Shown: positions 44,433 through 53,616, numbered from the stretch's first letter. The stretch: DNA of 64,000 nucleotides from Streptomyces sp. NBC_00539 (GCF_036346105.1 NZ_CP107811.1:310001-374000), one strand, 5' to 3'. A program made the numbers and translations. Notes: generated from the letters alone by a model not told the origin.

Positions 44433-45179
44433 TCAGCCTCTTCGTCCCCGGGCACGAACGACTTGGGCGGGTTGCCACAGACGGGCAACGGCGGCTTCGG
44501 CGAGGGCGTCGGTCGAGTCGACCAGCGGGAGCACACGAGCGGCCGCCCCGCTGATCAGAGGAATCTCCGTACACGCGGCGATCGCGGCCTGCGCGCCCTG
44601 CTCCTTGAGGCTCTCGGCGGCCGTGGCGATCCAGCGCTCGGGCGCGGCGGGGTCCGCGCCGCCCTTGACCGCGCGGATCGCCGCGTCCACGTACCTCTCC
44701 TGCACGCCGTCGGTCACCTGCACCACGTCGAGCCCCAGCCGAACGCCGGCCCGCTCGTACAGCCCGGTCAGCCGCGTACCCCGCGTCGCCAGGACGCCCA
44801 CCCGCTCCAGCCCCGGCGTTCGGCGCGCCGCCGCCTCGAGCGCGGCCCCGATCATGTCGAGGACCTCGGTACCGGTCGCCTTCGACAGCTGCTCGACATA
44901 GGCGTGCGCGGTGTTGCAGGGAACGGCTATGCAGCTCACTCCCGCACGCTGGAGCCAGCGGGCGCCTTCCACGAGGGCCGGGAGGGGGGACGGCCCCTGT
45001 CCGAGCAGCGCCTCGGTCCGGTCGGGGACGGCGGTATCGGCCCACATGACGACGGGCAGATGCGCCTGGTCGGAGCCGGCCGGCGTGCGCTCCACGAACC
45101 GGCGGTAGAAGTCAGCGGTCGCCGAAGGCCCCATGCCGCCCAGGATGCCGAGCGAGGGGCGCGGCCGGGGCCGTCTCAT
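44433..45179 (-). CDS. Aspartate/glutamate racemase family protein
   Basis: 248 residues. LGILGGMGPSATADFY is the family start; VSCIAVPCNTAHAYVE contains the first catalytic Cys and AAIAACTEIPLISG the second. Both Cys present, so a working racemase acting by two-base proton exchange, on aspartate or a similar amino acid. GERVGVLATRGT-like segment (LERVGVLATRGTRLTG) lies between. ATG 45179 with GAGGGAG. D-amino acids could go to the wall or to peptides. It is divergent from the PP2C gene. Confidence 0.9.
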   Translation of the reverse strand: MRRPRPRPSLGILGGMGPSATADFYRRFVERTPAGSDQAHLPVVMWADTAVPDRTEALLGQGPSPLPALVEGARWLQRAGVSCIAVPCNTAHAYVEQLSKATGTEVLDMIGAALEAAARRTPGLERVGVLATRGTRLTGLYERAGVRLGLDVVQVTDGVQERYVDAAIRAVKGGADPAAPERWIATAAESLKEQGAQAAIAACTEIPLISGAAARVLPLVDSTDALAEAAVARLWQPAQVVRARGRRG

Positions 45180-45611
45180 CGCCGGGCTCCCTCGCACGGC
45201 AGGACGAGACCGTACGACCGGGCGCCCTCGGCGCCCGTCGGTCGATGTCCGAGGGCTTGCATGGGCCACGACCTTTCGGGGTTCGGTTCGGGGTTCGCCG
45301 CCGATCCTTGTCCGCAGGTCTCGCCAAGAGGTCGTGCCGGGCTCCAAAAAACACAGCCGGCATTGGGGCGGACGGCCAACGGGTTGCGTTGCCCCTGTTT
45401 TCGGGCGGGGAACTTTTCCTGCTTCGGAGAGGTAGAGTGGATAGTTGTCGCATGACAACCTTTTAGGCATCTGAGTACCGGCTTGCCGCAAGCGGGCTTC
45501 GGGGCGGCTCGGCGTCACTCCGAACGCCGGGCCCTTCGATGCGGCGCTGCACCCGAGGCGTCACTGCGGCCCCGTTCGATCGGTCCGTTTTGCATTGAAG
45601 GATGTCCTGTC
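45180..45611. other. Divergent promoter region, racemase and PP2C genes
   Basis: 432 bases with no gene. Includes a GGGGAAC box (45407-45413), TAGAGT (45433-45438, a possible -10) and the palindrome at 45444-45459. Confidence 0.4.
45444..45459. promoter_or_regulatory. Palindromic operator GTTGTCGCATGACAAC
   Basis: GTTGTC and GACAAC are exact inverses around GCAT. It lies just after a TAGAGT -10-like box, where a bound repressor would block transcription toward the PP2C gene. The form fits a MarR-family site, and a MarR gene is the next gene but one. Confidence 0.55.
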
Positions 45612-46784
45612 ATGACGAATCTGCCGGCTGTGGAGCGCGCGCTGCGCACCGCGGCACCCCATGACCTCTTGCACAGACTCCGTGCGGCGCTGGTGGAGCA
45701 CTTCGGCGCGCGGGGAGTCGAGCTGCTGATGGCCGACTACGGCCTGACGGTCCTGCAGCCGGTGACGTCCCTCCCGCACACCGCGACGCCGCTGTCCGTC
45801 CGCACGACCCCGGAGGGGCGGGCCTTCGGCAGCCAGGAACCGTACGGGCAGTACGCCGTGCAGGACGGCGCCGTGGATCTGCACCTGCCCGTCACGGTGA
45901 GGGGCGACCGCCTCGGGATCTTGACCGTGCGCCTTCCCGAGGCCGCCTGCACCCCGGAAACCGTGGAACAGCTGCGGGACGTCGCGGAGCTGCTCGGCCA
46001 CGAGATCGTCGTCGCCGAGCGCGATACGGACGTCTACCTGCAGGCCCGGCGCGCAAACCGCCTGACCTTGGCGGCGGAGATGCAGTGGCAACTGCTGCCC
46101 GCCCGCTCCTGCGCCCGCCCCGAGTTCGCGATCGGCGCGCAGCTGGAACCCGCCTACGACATCCACGGCGACAACTTCGACTGGTCCTCCACGGCGGAGA
46201 CCCTCACGCTTACCGTCACCAATGGGATGGGCGAGGGTATCGATGCCGCACTGCTGACCAATCTGGCGGTCAACGCCCTGCGCAACGCGCGCCGTGCGGG
46301 GATCGACATCGCCGACCAGGCGGCGCTCGCGGATCAGGCGATCTACAGCCGCTACCAGGGGAGGGAGTACGTCTCCACCCTCCTGATCTCGCTCGATGTG
46401 GCCACCGGACGGGGGCACGTGGTCGATGCGGGCTCGCCCCAGCTGTGGCGTTACCGGGACCGAACGGTCGAGCGCGTCGAGTTCGAGGCGCAGTTCCCGC
46501 TCGGCATGTTCGAGGAGACGCCCTACGTCGCCCAGGATTTCCATGCGCTCCCCGGCGACCGACTGGTCTTCGTCAGCGACGGCGTGTACGCGACCGCCTC
46601 CGCGGCCGGCGAGGCATACAGCGAGCGGGCGCTCGCGCGGGCCATCCAGGCCACCGGTCTGCTGCCGGCCGCCGCGGTCCCCAGCGGCATCCTGCAGGAG
46701 CTGGCGGCGTACCGCGACGCGGACGCGGACGACGACGCGCTGGTGATGTGCATGGACTGGTTCGGCCGGTCCGCTCCCGCCTGA
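45612..46784 (+). CDS. PP2C-type (RsbU/SpoIIE-like) phosphatase with altered metal motif
   Basis: 390 residues. An N-terminal GAF-like sensor region (about 1-140; GARGVELLMADYGLTVLQPV, LHLPVTVRGDRLGILTVRLP) is followed by the phosphatase domain: AEMQWQLLPARS, DIHGDNFDW, LTVTNGMGEGIDAALLTNLA, VDAGSPQLWRYRDR and LVFVSDGVYA. In most relatives the second motif is DGMGHG; here it is NGMGEG, losing a metal-binding Asp. The last SDG is kept. Such proteins act on anti-sigma antagonists. The paralog at 47506-48708 has the opposite set of changes. ATG 45612 with AAGGA. Confidence 0.85.
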   Translation: MTNLPAVERALRTAAPHDLLHRLRAALVEHFGARGVELLMADYGLTVLQPVTSLPHTATPLSVRTTPEGRAFGSQEPYGQYAVQDGAVDLHLPVTVRGDRLGILTVRLPEAACTPETVEQLRDVAELLGHEIVVAERDTDVYLQARRANRLTLAAEMQWQLLPARSCARPEFAIGAQLEPAYDIHGDNFDWSSTAETLTLTVTNGMGEGIDAALLTNLAVNALRNARRAGIDIADQAALADQAIYSRYQGREYVSTLLISLDVATGRGHVVDAGSPQLWRYRDRTVERVEFEAQFPLGMFEETPYVAQDFHALPGDRLVFVSDGVYATASAAGEAYSERALARAIQATGLLPAAAVPSGILQELAAYRDADADDDALVMCMDWFGRSAPA

Positions 46785-46994
46785 CGACCACGACGACGGG
46801 TGGCGCCGGCATGACCGGTTAGCCCATCTGCCTGGCCGTCCGGCTGGATCACCGTGGCGACGGAGCGAAGACGTCCGTCCGGGCGGGGATATTCTCGTCA
46901 GAGAGGGCAGACGCGGAACATCCCGCGCAGAGGAGCCGCGCTTGGCGGCACCTTTGGGGGCCATTGCACCTGCTCATGGAGAGTGACCGCCACG

Positions 46995-47468
46995 ATGGAC
47001 CGCGCGGGATCGTCCGACGATCCTCTGCACGAGGCATCCCGTGAGGTCGCCGACGCCGCCGAGGCGTTGGTGGACTGCTGGACCCGCGCAGGTCAGAACA
47101 CTCCTCCCCGCCTTTCGGCCTTGCAGGTACGCGCCCTGCTGGCCGTACGGCGCTGCCCGGGGGTCAACCTCTCCCGGCTCGCGGACATGGTCGGTGTCTC
47201 GGTCCCGGCCGGGAGCAGGTTGTGTGACCGGCTCGAAGCCGCGGGTTTTCTCCGCCGGGAGCGTGCCGCCACCGACCGCAGGGAGATCGGCCTGTTCCTC
47301 ACCCGCGACGGTGGGGACTCCTTGCACCTGCTGTCCGAACTGCGGGCAGCGGATCTGCGTGCTGTTCTGCAGCGCATGTCGAACGAGGAACGGGAAGCGC
47401 TTCTCGCCGGCCTGCGCGCCTACACCCGCGCCGCCCACCCTCCGGACGGCGACACGGCCGACCGCTGA
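46995..47468 (+). CDS. MarR-family regulator
   Basis: 157 residues from ATG 46995 (GTG 46983 is an alternative). The winged helix is LSALQVRALLAVRRCPGVNL, SRLADMVGVSVPAGSRLCDR, then the wing RRERAATDRREIGLFLTRDG. It lies between two paralogous PP2C phosphatases, one on each strand, and probably controls them; the palindrome at 45444 suits a MarR dimer. Confidence 0.85.
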   Translation: MDRAGSSDDPLHEASREVADAAEALVDCWTRAGQNTPPRLSALQVRALLAVRRCPGVNLSRLADMVGVSVPAGSRLCDRLEAAGFLRRERAATDRREIGLFLTRDGGDSLHLLSELRAADLRAVLQRMSNEEREALLAGLRAYTRAAHPPDGDTADR

Positions 47469-47505
47469 CGGACACCCTGCCCCCGGGGGAGCAGGCCCAG
47501 CGCCG

Positions 47506-48708
47506 TCACGGGAGGGCACGCGTGCGGCCCCGCCAGTCCAGACACACCACGGCCGCGTCCTGCGACAGCTCGGCACCGTGGCGGTGCTGAACGAGGCCGT
47601 CGACGACGGCCCGCGCCGTCTCGTGCGGGGAGGCCGTACGGGTGGCGGCGATGGTCTCGCGCAGGGCGTGCTCACCGAAGGCGTGACTCCCCGCCCCTTG
47701 TGCGGACGAACCGTGTACCCCGCTGCTGACGACGACCAGCCTGTCACCGGGCAGTACCTGGAACGGCTGCTGGTGGTAATCGGTCTCCTCGAACATGCCC
47801 AGCGGGGCCTCGGGCTGGAACTCCACCCGTTCCACGATGTCGTCGCGCAACCGGAAGAGCTGGGGCGAGCCGGCATCGATGCCGTGCGCCCGGCCGGTTT
47901 CCAGATCGAAGTGCAGCAGCAGGGACGGCGCGTAACGCTTGCCGCCGTATTCCGCGTAGACCGCCTGGTCGGCCAGGCACGCCTGGTCTTCCAGCGAGAT
48001 CTCGGCGCGTCGTGCGTTGCGCAGCGCGTTGATCGTGAGGTTGGTCAGCAGGGCCGCGTCGATCCCGTGACCCTGTCCGTCCGTGACCGTGATGTTCAGG
48101 GTGTCGTCGGTGGCGCTCCAGTCGAAGTTGTCACCACCGATCGCGTAGGCGGGCTCCAGGTGGCCGCCCAGCGTGTATTCGGCCACCTCGAAACCCCTCC
48201 CGGGCAGCAGCTGCCACTGCATTTCCGCTGCCAGGGTCAGCCGTCTGCGGCGTCGCCCCTGCAGGTAGAGGTCGGTGTTGCGGTCGGCCACGACCAGTTC
48301 GTGTCCGAGGGCTGTGGCGAAGTCGGCCATCTCCAACACCGCCGACGCCCCCTGCCCCGGCTCGGGCAGCCGTACCGACAGCACCCCGATACGGTCACCG
48401 CGTACGGTGACCGGGAGGTGGACCACGACCAGGCCCGGCTCGTCGACGACCTCGACGACGGGCGCGCCGGCGGCGAAGGCCCGGGTCGCCGGCAGTCCGT
48501 CGCGCACCAGGACCGCTTCTCCGGTATGAGGGAGTCGGGTGACGGGCTGCAACGCGGTGAGGCTGTAGTCGGCCAGCAGCAACGTGACGGCCCTCGCACC
48601 CATGTACCGGATGAGCAGTTCCTCCGCCGCAGCCGGCAGAGCGGTAGGGGGCGCCGCCCGCAACGCCCTCTCCGCGGCCCCCAGCCAAACTCCGGAATGG
48701 TCGCTCAT
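47506..48708 (-). CDS. PP2C-type phosphatase, paralog of the 45612 gene
   Basis: 400 residues, aligned along its whole length with the 45612 product (LLLADYSLTALQPVTRLPHT, VHLPVTVRGDRIGVLSVRLP, AEMQWQLLPGRG, LLTNLTINALRNARRAE). The motif ITVTDGQGHGIDAALLTNL keeps the metal Asp lost in the paralog, but the later SDG motif is changed to SSG (LVVVSSGVHG). Each protein thus lacks a different metal ligand. An N-terminal GAF-like sensor is present. ATG 48708 with GAGAAGAGG. It faces the MarR gene tail to tail, so the pair arose by inverted duplication or rearrangement. Confidence 0.85.
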   Translation of the reverse strand: MSDHSGVWLGAAERALRAAPPTALPAAAEELLIRYMGARAVTLLLADYSLTALQPVTRLPHTGEAVLVRDGLPATRAFAAGAPVVEVVDEPGLVVVHLPVTVRGDRIGVLSVRLPEPGQGASAVLEMADFATALGHELVVADRNTDLYLQGRRRRRLTLAAEMQWQLLPGRGFEVAEYTLGGHLEPAYAIGGDNFDWSATDDTLNITVTDGQGHGIDAALLTNLTINALRNARRAEISLEDQACLADQAVYAEYGGKRYAPSLLLHFDLETGRAHGIDAGSPQLFRLRDDIVERVEFQPEAPLGMFEETDYHQQPFQVLPGDRLVVVSSGVHGSSAQGAGSHAFGEHALRETIAATRTASPHETARAVVDGLVQHRHGAELSQDAAVVCLDWRGRTRALP

Positions 48709-48874
48709 GGCCTCTTCTCCCCTCACCCGCACGATCAGTGCACGGGCGGCACAGCAAGCGGCGGCGGTCTCTCTTCGAGTCTTCCACCCGTCGGCACCGA
48801 CATGCGTGATCCGTCGGTGTCGGAGCCGGGTGTCGCGGTGTGCAGGGGAGGGGGCCGGCCGCGGAGCCGCGGGC

Positions 48875-49486
48875 TCACGCCTCGGGAGGGGCCTCGCTCC
48901 CCCGGCGCTGCCGTTGGCGGTAGTTGCGCATGGATACCTGGGAGCCGCAGCCGGTACTGCAGTAAAGCCCTGAGCCGTTGCGCGTGCGGTCGAAGAACCC
49001 GAAATGGCACGGAGGGTTGCGGCACGCCTTCACGCGCCCCCACTCGCCGGTCTGCGCGAAGGTCGTCACTGCGGCCAGTACGGTCCCGAGCACACGCGGC
49101 ACCCCTGTCTGCGGCGACGCCAGCTCGACACCACTGGCTGTGACCACCGTCGCCAGCGGGTAGAGCGCACCTGCGCGCCGCAGGTGTTGCTCGGCGTGCC
49201 GGAGCGGCTCGCCCAGGCTCTCCTCATCGCCCGAGTGCGCGAGCAGCAGGGTCACCAGGGCGTCACGCAGCTCCCGTGCGGCTGCGGCATCGGCATCGGT
49301 CGCCATGGCGTCGCCGCCGAATTCGTCGTGCTCCGCGAGCCACGCCGCGAAGGAGGGCCCGTCCGCGAACAGCTCCCGCTGGCCGCCACCGTTCGCGCGC
49401 GTGTTCACGAACGCGAGGACGGTCTCCACCACCGGCATGACGGCGCGCGGGCTGGGTTTCGCAGATCCGGCTGCAGCACTGCTCAT
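48875..49486 (-). CDS. CGNR zinc-finger (ABATE) regulator
   Basis: 203 residues. The N-terminal part (VETVLAFVNTRANGGGQREL, FAAWLAEHDEFGGDA) is the ABATE domain; the C-terminus is the zinc finger CRNPPCHFGFFDRTRNGS, then LYCSTGCGSQVSMRNYRQRQ. The usual CGNR signature appears here as CGSQ. Such proteins are taken to be stress or ligand-responsive regulators. It is divergent from the SDR at 49591 and the likely controller of that promoter. The start at 49486 is an ATG following a weak site. Confidence 0.88.
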   Translation of the reverse strand: MSSAAAGSAKPSPRAVMPVVETVLAFVNTRANGGGQRELFADGPSFAAWLAEHDEFGGDAMATDADAAAARELRDALVTLLLAHSGDEESLGEPLRHAEQHLRRAGALYPLATVVTASGVELASPQTGVPRVLGTVLAAVTTFAQTGEWGRVKACRNPPCHFGFFDRTRNGSGLYCSTGCGSQVSMRNYRQRQRRGSEAPPEA

Positions 49487-49554
49487 CCGCCCATCGTACC
49501 TGAGCGAGAAGAGGCGCTAAGTCGCCTCACACACAACATGCAGCATCGACCCGC

Positions 49555-49584
49555 TTGACGCGTTATGAGCTAACAGCTTACGGT
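49555..49584 (+). promoter_or_regulatory. Leaderless promoter of the SDR gene with dyad in the spacer
   Basis: TTGACG (49555-49560), 18 bases, TACGGT (49579-49584), then six bases and the ATG at 49591, so the message should start at the start codon. The spacer contains TGAGCTAACAGCTTA, a dyad with AGCT arms that a repressor such as the CGNR protein could occupy. Confidence 0.7.
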
Positions 49585-49590
49585 CGCAAC

Positions 49591-50439
49591 ATGAACGGAT
49601 CACCGAACCAGCAGACCAGCCCCCGCACATGGCTCATCACCGGCGCGACGTCCGGCATCGGCCGCGAACTGACCCTCCAGGCACTGGAGAACGGCGACGT
49701 CGTCTCCGCCCTCGCCCGCGACACCGCTTCACTGGACGAACTGACCGAAGCGCACGGCGACAACCTGCTCCTCATCCGGGCAGACGTACGTGACGAGCAA
49801 GCCGTGCAGGAAGCGGTGGAACGTACGCTCTCGCGGTTCGGCCGCATCGACGTGGTGGCCAACAACGCCGGCTACGGACTCTTCGGAGCCGTCGAGGAGG
49901 CCTCCGACACGCAAGTCCGCGCCGTGTTCGACACCAACGTCTTCGGCGTGCTCAACGTGCTGCGCGCGACGCTGCCGGTACTCCGCTCCCAGCGGTCCGG
50001 ACACATCCTCCAGGGCTCGTCGGTCTACGGGCAGTCCGCCCACCCCGGCGTGGGACTGCTGGCCGCGACCAAGTACGCGGTCGAGGGACTGTCGGACGCC
50101 CTGGTGGCCGAGGTCGCACCGCTCGGCATCAAAGTCACGATCATCCAGCCCGGAATGACCGCCACCCCCTTCCTGTCCAACCTCGACGTCGCAGCCGGCC
50201 TCGACGACTACGACCTGACCGTCCGCGAGGTCCAGAAGGGCATCGGAGAGATGCCCGCCTCGGCGTTCTCCTGCGCGGCCCGGATCGCCGAAGGCATCCG
50301 CACTGCGGTCGACAGCCCCAACCCCCCGCTGCGCCTGGCCCTCGGCACCTCCAGCGCCACCGGCATGCGCACCGCCCTGGAGGCCCGCACCGCAGACCTG
50401 GACGACTGGAATCGCGTGACCGACGCCGTCGACAGGTGA
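49591..50439 (+). CDS. Short-chain dehydrogenase/reductase
   Basis: 282 residues. TGATSGIG cofactor loop, NNAGYG, a Ser in LQGSSVYGQ and the catalytic Tyr-Lys in AATKYAVEG (YAVEG in place of the more usual YxxSK; the spacing S-Y-x-x-x requires checking, as K precedes Y here) show an SDR of the classical type, oxidoreductase on alcohols or carbonyls. The leaderless start suggests direct control. Regulated by the divergent CGNR gene. Substrate unknown. Confidence 0.88.
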   Translation: MNGSPNQQTSPRTWLITGATSGIGRELTLQALENGDVVSALARDTASLDELTEAHGDNLLLIRADVRDEQAVQEAVERTLSRFGRIDVVANNAGYGLFGAVEEASDTQVRAVFDTNVFGVLNVLRATLPVLRSQRSGHILQGSSVYGQSAHPGVGLLAATKYAVEGLSDALVAEVAPLGIKVTIIQPGMTATPFLSNLDVAAGLDDYDLTVREVQKGIGEMPASAFSCAARIAEGIRTAVDSPNPPLRLALGTSSATGMRTALEARTADLDDWNRVTDAVDR

Positions 50440-51015
50440 GCACGATTCCCACACGGGCCTCGGCATTTACGGCCGAGGCCCCCTCGGCGACGGGATCCGC
50501 CCGCGCGGTGCAGGGGCGCGCCGCTCGGCTTGGACAAGCGCCTGGCTGACAGAGGAATTTCTCCGCGGACCCTTGCCCACGCCCAGGCCGAACACCCCGA
50601 GAACCGGTCACACCAGCCCTTTGACCGGCAAGGTCATGTTGACGGAGGCTCACTGGCTACCCCGACGCCCCGGCCCGAACAGGGCGGTCACGAACAATCG
50701 CACGAGAGGTGCCGCAAGCACTTAGGAACCGGCTGCCCGAGCTGCAAGTCGTTCAGCACTTCCCCACCGGGGCTATGGCCGAAGGCGGAGTTGTGCGAGA
50801 TGGCGTCGAGCGTCGTTGTCCCACGCTGGGCACATCGCGATGAAGCCCGACAAGACGTCGATCCTGCGCGATCCCTCTGCCCGCTGCCAGATCTCGTACG
50901 GTCCCGCCATCCACCGTCCCTCTCCGCCGAGCGTGTCTCCGCGTCGCGAACCCTACGACGCGCCCCCATCAGCGGGGTCCAACGGGTTTCCCGGCTCGGC
51001 GGACGAGCCTCGTCT
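50440..51015. other. Intergenic, no gene seen
   Basis: 576 bases between convergent genes. Weakly protein-like stretches are present on the minus strand (LDAISHNSAFGHSPGGEVLN), but no start or frame can be supported; possibly relic sequence. Confidence 0.4.
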
Positions 51016-51960
51016 TCACTCTCGGGCGTGGAAGGCGTTGCGGTAGACGGCCGGGGTCATGCCGATCTGGCGGCTCAGGTGCTGGCGGAGCGACTCGCCG
51101 GAGCCGAGGCCACTGCGGCCGGCCACCTGGTCGACGGTGAGATCGGTGGTCTCCAGCGGTTCGCGGGCCCGCAGGAGCCTCTGCTGGAGCAGCCATTGGA
51201 ACGGGGTCACACCCGTCTCGGCGGTGAAGCGGCGGGTCAGGGTCCGCATACTGACCTTGGCTTGAGCGGCCAGGTCGCGCAGGGGGATCGGCTGGTCCAG
51301 GTGCTGTAGTGCCCAGATGCGGGCCGCGTCCAATGAGGAGTCGGTCTGGGCCGGGAGCGGGGTCTGTACGAACTGTGCCTGCCCGCCGTGACGCACGGGG
51401 GTGACGACGGCGGCGCGGGCCGCCGCGTTGGCCACGGCCGCGCCGTAGTCGGACCGGATCAGGTGCAGGCACAGGTCGATTCCGGCGGCCGAGCCCGCAC
51501 CGGTGATGACCGCTCCGTCCTCGGCGAACAGCCGGTCGGCGTCCACGCGCACGGACGGGAAGGTGCGCTGCATTTCCTCGGCCAGGACCCAGTGGGTGGT
51601 GGCGACACGGCCGTGGAGGAGTCCGGCTTGGGCGAGGACGAAGGCGCCGCTGCAGATCGAGGCAACGCGCTTGCCCGCGGCGGCCGCCTCCCGCAAGGCG
51701 TCCAGTGCGGCCGGCTCGGCGTCGTGCCGGCTGGCGGTCGAGGGGACGACCACCGTGTCCGCCGCCGCGACCGCCCCGAGGCCGTGCCGTACCACCACCT
51801 CGATGCCGCCGGAGGCGGCGATCACGCCGGGCGTGGCGGTGCACACCGTCACCTCGTAGCCGGGGCGTCCGTCGACTTCGACGGAGCCGAGCAGCGTGGA
51901 CGGCATGGACAGGTCGAAAGGTTTGACCGCGGGAACGGCCAGGACGGCGACACGATGCAT
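51016..51960 (-). CDS. GlxA-type regulator (DJ-1/PfpI plus AraC)
   Basis: 314 residues. The N-terminal 170 residues have the DJ-1/PfpI fold with VASICSGAFVLAQAGLLHG (Cys of the nucleophile elbow) and VITGAGSAAGIDLCLHLIR; the C-terminal 110 have two AraC helix-turn-helices (PLRDLAAQAKVSMRTLTRRF, VDQVAGRSGLGSGESLRQHL). These activators sense amide-like or unknown ligands. It is divergent from the dehydratase-like gene at 52108 and likely controls it. Confidence 0.92.
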   Translation of the reverse strand: MHRVAVLAVPAVKPFDLSMPSTLLGSVEVDGRPGYEVTVCTATPGVIAASGGIEVVVRHGLGAVAAADTVVVPSTASRHDAEPAALDALREAAAAGKRVASICSGAFVLAQAGLLHGRVATTHWVLAEEMQRTFPSVRVDADRLFAEDGAVITGAGSAAGIDLCLHLIRSDYGAAVANAAARAAVVTPVRHGGQAQFVQTPLPAQTDSSLDAARIWALQHLDQPIPLRDLAAQAKVSMRTLTRRFTAETGVTPFQWLLQQRLLRAREPLETTDLTVDQVAGRSGLGSGESLRQHLSRQIGMTPAVYRNAFHARE

Positions 51961-52107
51961 GGCTGGATCCTTGGAGGTCGTGGCTTTCGGGCCAGTAACC
52001 TACCCCGCGTCCGCGCGGCAGAGTGGGGCGTGCGCACGGGCCCTCCGTTAACCGCGTTTCCCCTTCGGGGAAGCGTTCCACTTTTGAAGGTGAACGGAGA
52101 CGAGACC

Positions 52108-53019
52108 ATGGGTGGATCAGTCGTGGGTGGATCAGTCGTCATCGGGGCTGGCGCGACCGGGGTCGCGACCGCCAGGCAGCTGGCAGAAAGCGGTGAGCGG
52201 GTCCGCCTCATCACCCGCAGCGGCAGCGGTCCTGACCACCCCGCCATCGAACGGGTCGCCCTGGACGCGGGGCGCACTGATGAGCTGGCCAAGGCTCTGG
52301 CCGGAGCGGCCACGGTCTTCAACGCCGCCATGACCGCGTATCAGAGCTGGCCGGAGACCATGCCACCGTTGTTCGCCTCGATTCTCGACGCGACCGAGCG
52401 GGCCGGGGCCGACTACGTGATGCTCGGCAATCACTACGGCTACCAGCAGACCAACGGGCCGGTCACCGAGCGCACCCCGATGGCCCCGCACACCCGAAAG
52501 GGCCGGGTGAGGGCCGAACTGTGGCAGCGGGCCAAGACGGCGAACGACGAAGGGCGGCTGAGGGTCGCCGAAGTGCGAGCCGGCCAGTACCTGGGCTCAG
52601 GCGCAGTCTCCGCGTTCACCCTGCTGGTCGCTCCCCGGGTCCGCGAGGGTGAACTGGCTCTCGTCCACGGCAACCCCGATGCGGCGCATTCGTTTTCCTA
52701 CACCGAGGACGTCGCAGCGGCGCTGGTGGCGGTCAGCCGGGATGAGCGGGCATGGGGACGCGCCTGGCACGCCCCGGTCATCACCACGACCGTGCGTCAT
52801 GCCGCAACTGACCTCGCCGCACTCCACGGAGCGCCCGAACCGCGGTTGGAGCCACTCACCGAACGGGACTTGGCACTGCCGTCCTTCGCCGATCCACTGT
52901 GGCGTGAGTTCGCCGAGATGAGCTACATGTCCGAGCGTCCGTTCATCGTGGACGACAGCGACATCCGCGACACCTTCGGCCTCAAACCTTCAACGCTCCG
53001 TCAGGCGCTGGCGGCCTGA
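52108..53019 (+). CDS. NAD(P)-dependent epimerase/dehydratase-like protein
   Basis: 303 residues. VVIGAGATGVATARQLAESG is the Rossmann loop (GxGxxG) of the extended SDR group; GADYVMLGNHYGYQ carries the Tyr region and PMAPHTRKGRVRAELWQRAK the Lys region. Substrate might be a nucleotide sugar or an alkene/ketone; not determined. The first codons hold a 15-bp tandem duplication (GGSVV repeated twice). GGAGA precedes the ATG. It is paired with the divergent GlxA-type regulator. Confidence 0.8.
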   Translation: MGGSVVGGSVVIGAGATGVATARQLAESGERVRLITRSGSGPDHPAIERVALDAGRTDELAKALAGAATVFNAAMTAYQSWPETMPPLFASILDATERAGADYVMLGNHYGYQQTNGPVTERTPMAPHTRKGRVRAELWQRAKTANDEGRLRVAEVRAGQYLGSGAVSAFTLLVAPRVREGELALVHGNPDAAHSFSYTEDVAAALVAVSRDERAWGRAWHAPVITTTVRHAATDLAALHGAPEPRLEPLTERDLALPSFADPLWREFAEMSYMSERPFIVDDSDIRDTFGLKPSTLRQALAA

Positions 53020-53108
53020 CGGGGCGGTGGGCGGCCAGGGGCTCCCGGGCCGCCCCCACACCACCCGGACATGGGCGGAGGGTGCCGCGGAGGGGCGGCG
53101 GAGGCCGG

Positions 53109-53573
53109 TCAGAGGCGGAAGAGCACTCCGCTCCGGGTCCAGCCCGCGTCGAGGACGGTCTGACGGAGCGGGTCCTTGATCTGGCTGGTCGCGAAGCGGA
53201 CGGTCCGGACTCTGTGTTCCCGTCCGTCGGGGCTCTTCTGTTTCTCGTAGACCCAGTACACCGCGTGGGCAGGGCCGCTGGAGCGCTGACCGCGGGTGTG
53301 CTCGGCGAACGAGCCCTCCCTTTGCTCGTCGAGGGCCCTCACCTCCCTCTTCACCGGGTCCAGGCGCATCCGGGTCCACAGTCGTACGCGCAGCCCGGGC
53401 ACCCGGCACTCCGCGACCAGATCACCCTCCTTCACGGTGCCGTGGCGCACGACGAAGGGAACGTCAGGTCCGTTGAGCGCGAGGAGCGCCGCGCGCAGCT
53501 CTTGGGCGGGCCTCGGTGTGACGTTTTCGTCGGGGTACCGAGTGCCGAGGTACTTGTCCGTAAATCGGCCCAC
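53109..53573 (-). CDS. Hypothetical conserved protein
   Basis: 154 residues from GTG 53573. MGRFTDKYLGTRYPDENVTP, then PRPAQELRAALLALNGPDVP and a beta-rich middle (VVRHGTVKEGDLVAECRVPG, RVRLWTRMRLDPVKREVRAL) suggest a small alpha/beta domain; a basic end (HRVRTVRFATSQIKDPLRQT) follows. Similar short proteins occur widely in Streptomyces with no known role. Confidence 0.65.
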   Translation of the reverse strand: MGRFTDKYLGTRYPDENVTPRPAQELRAALLALNGPDVPFVVRHGTVKEGDLVAECRVPGLRVRLWTRMRLDPVKREVRALDEQREGSFAEHTRGQRSSGPAHAVYWVYEKQKSPDGREHRVRTVRFATSQIKDPLRQTVLDAGWTRSGVLFRL

Positions 53574-53616
53574 GGCTATGTCACGTCCCCGGTGTGCTCG
53601 ATGGGTGCGTGCAGTG

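Noticed and set aside
50530-51309. 259-codon plus-strand frame
   Set aside because: Overlaps the GlxA regulator on the other strand and starts in relic sequence.
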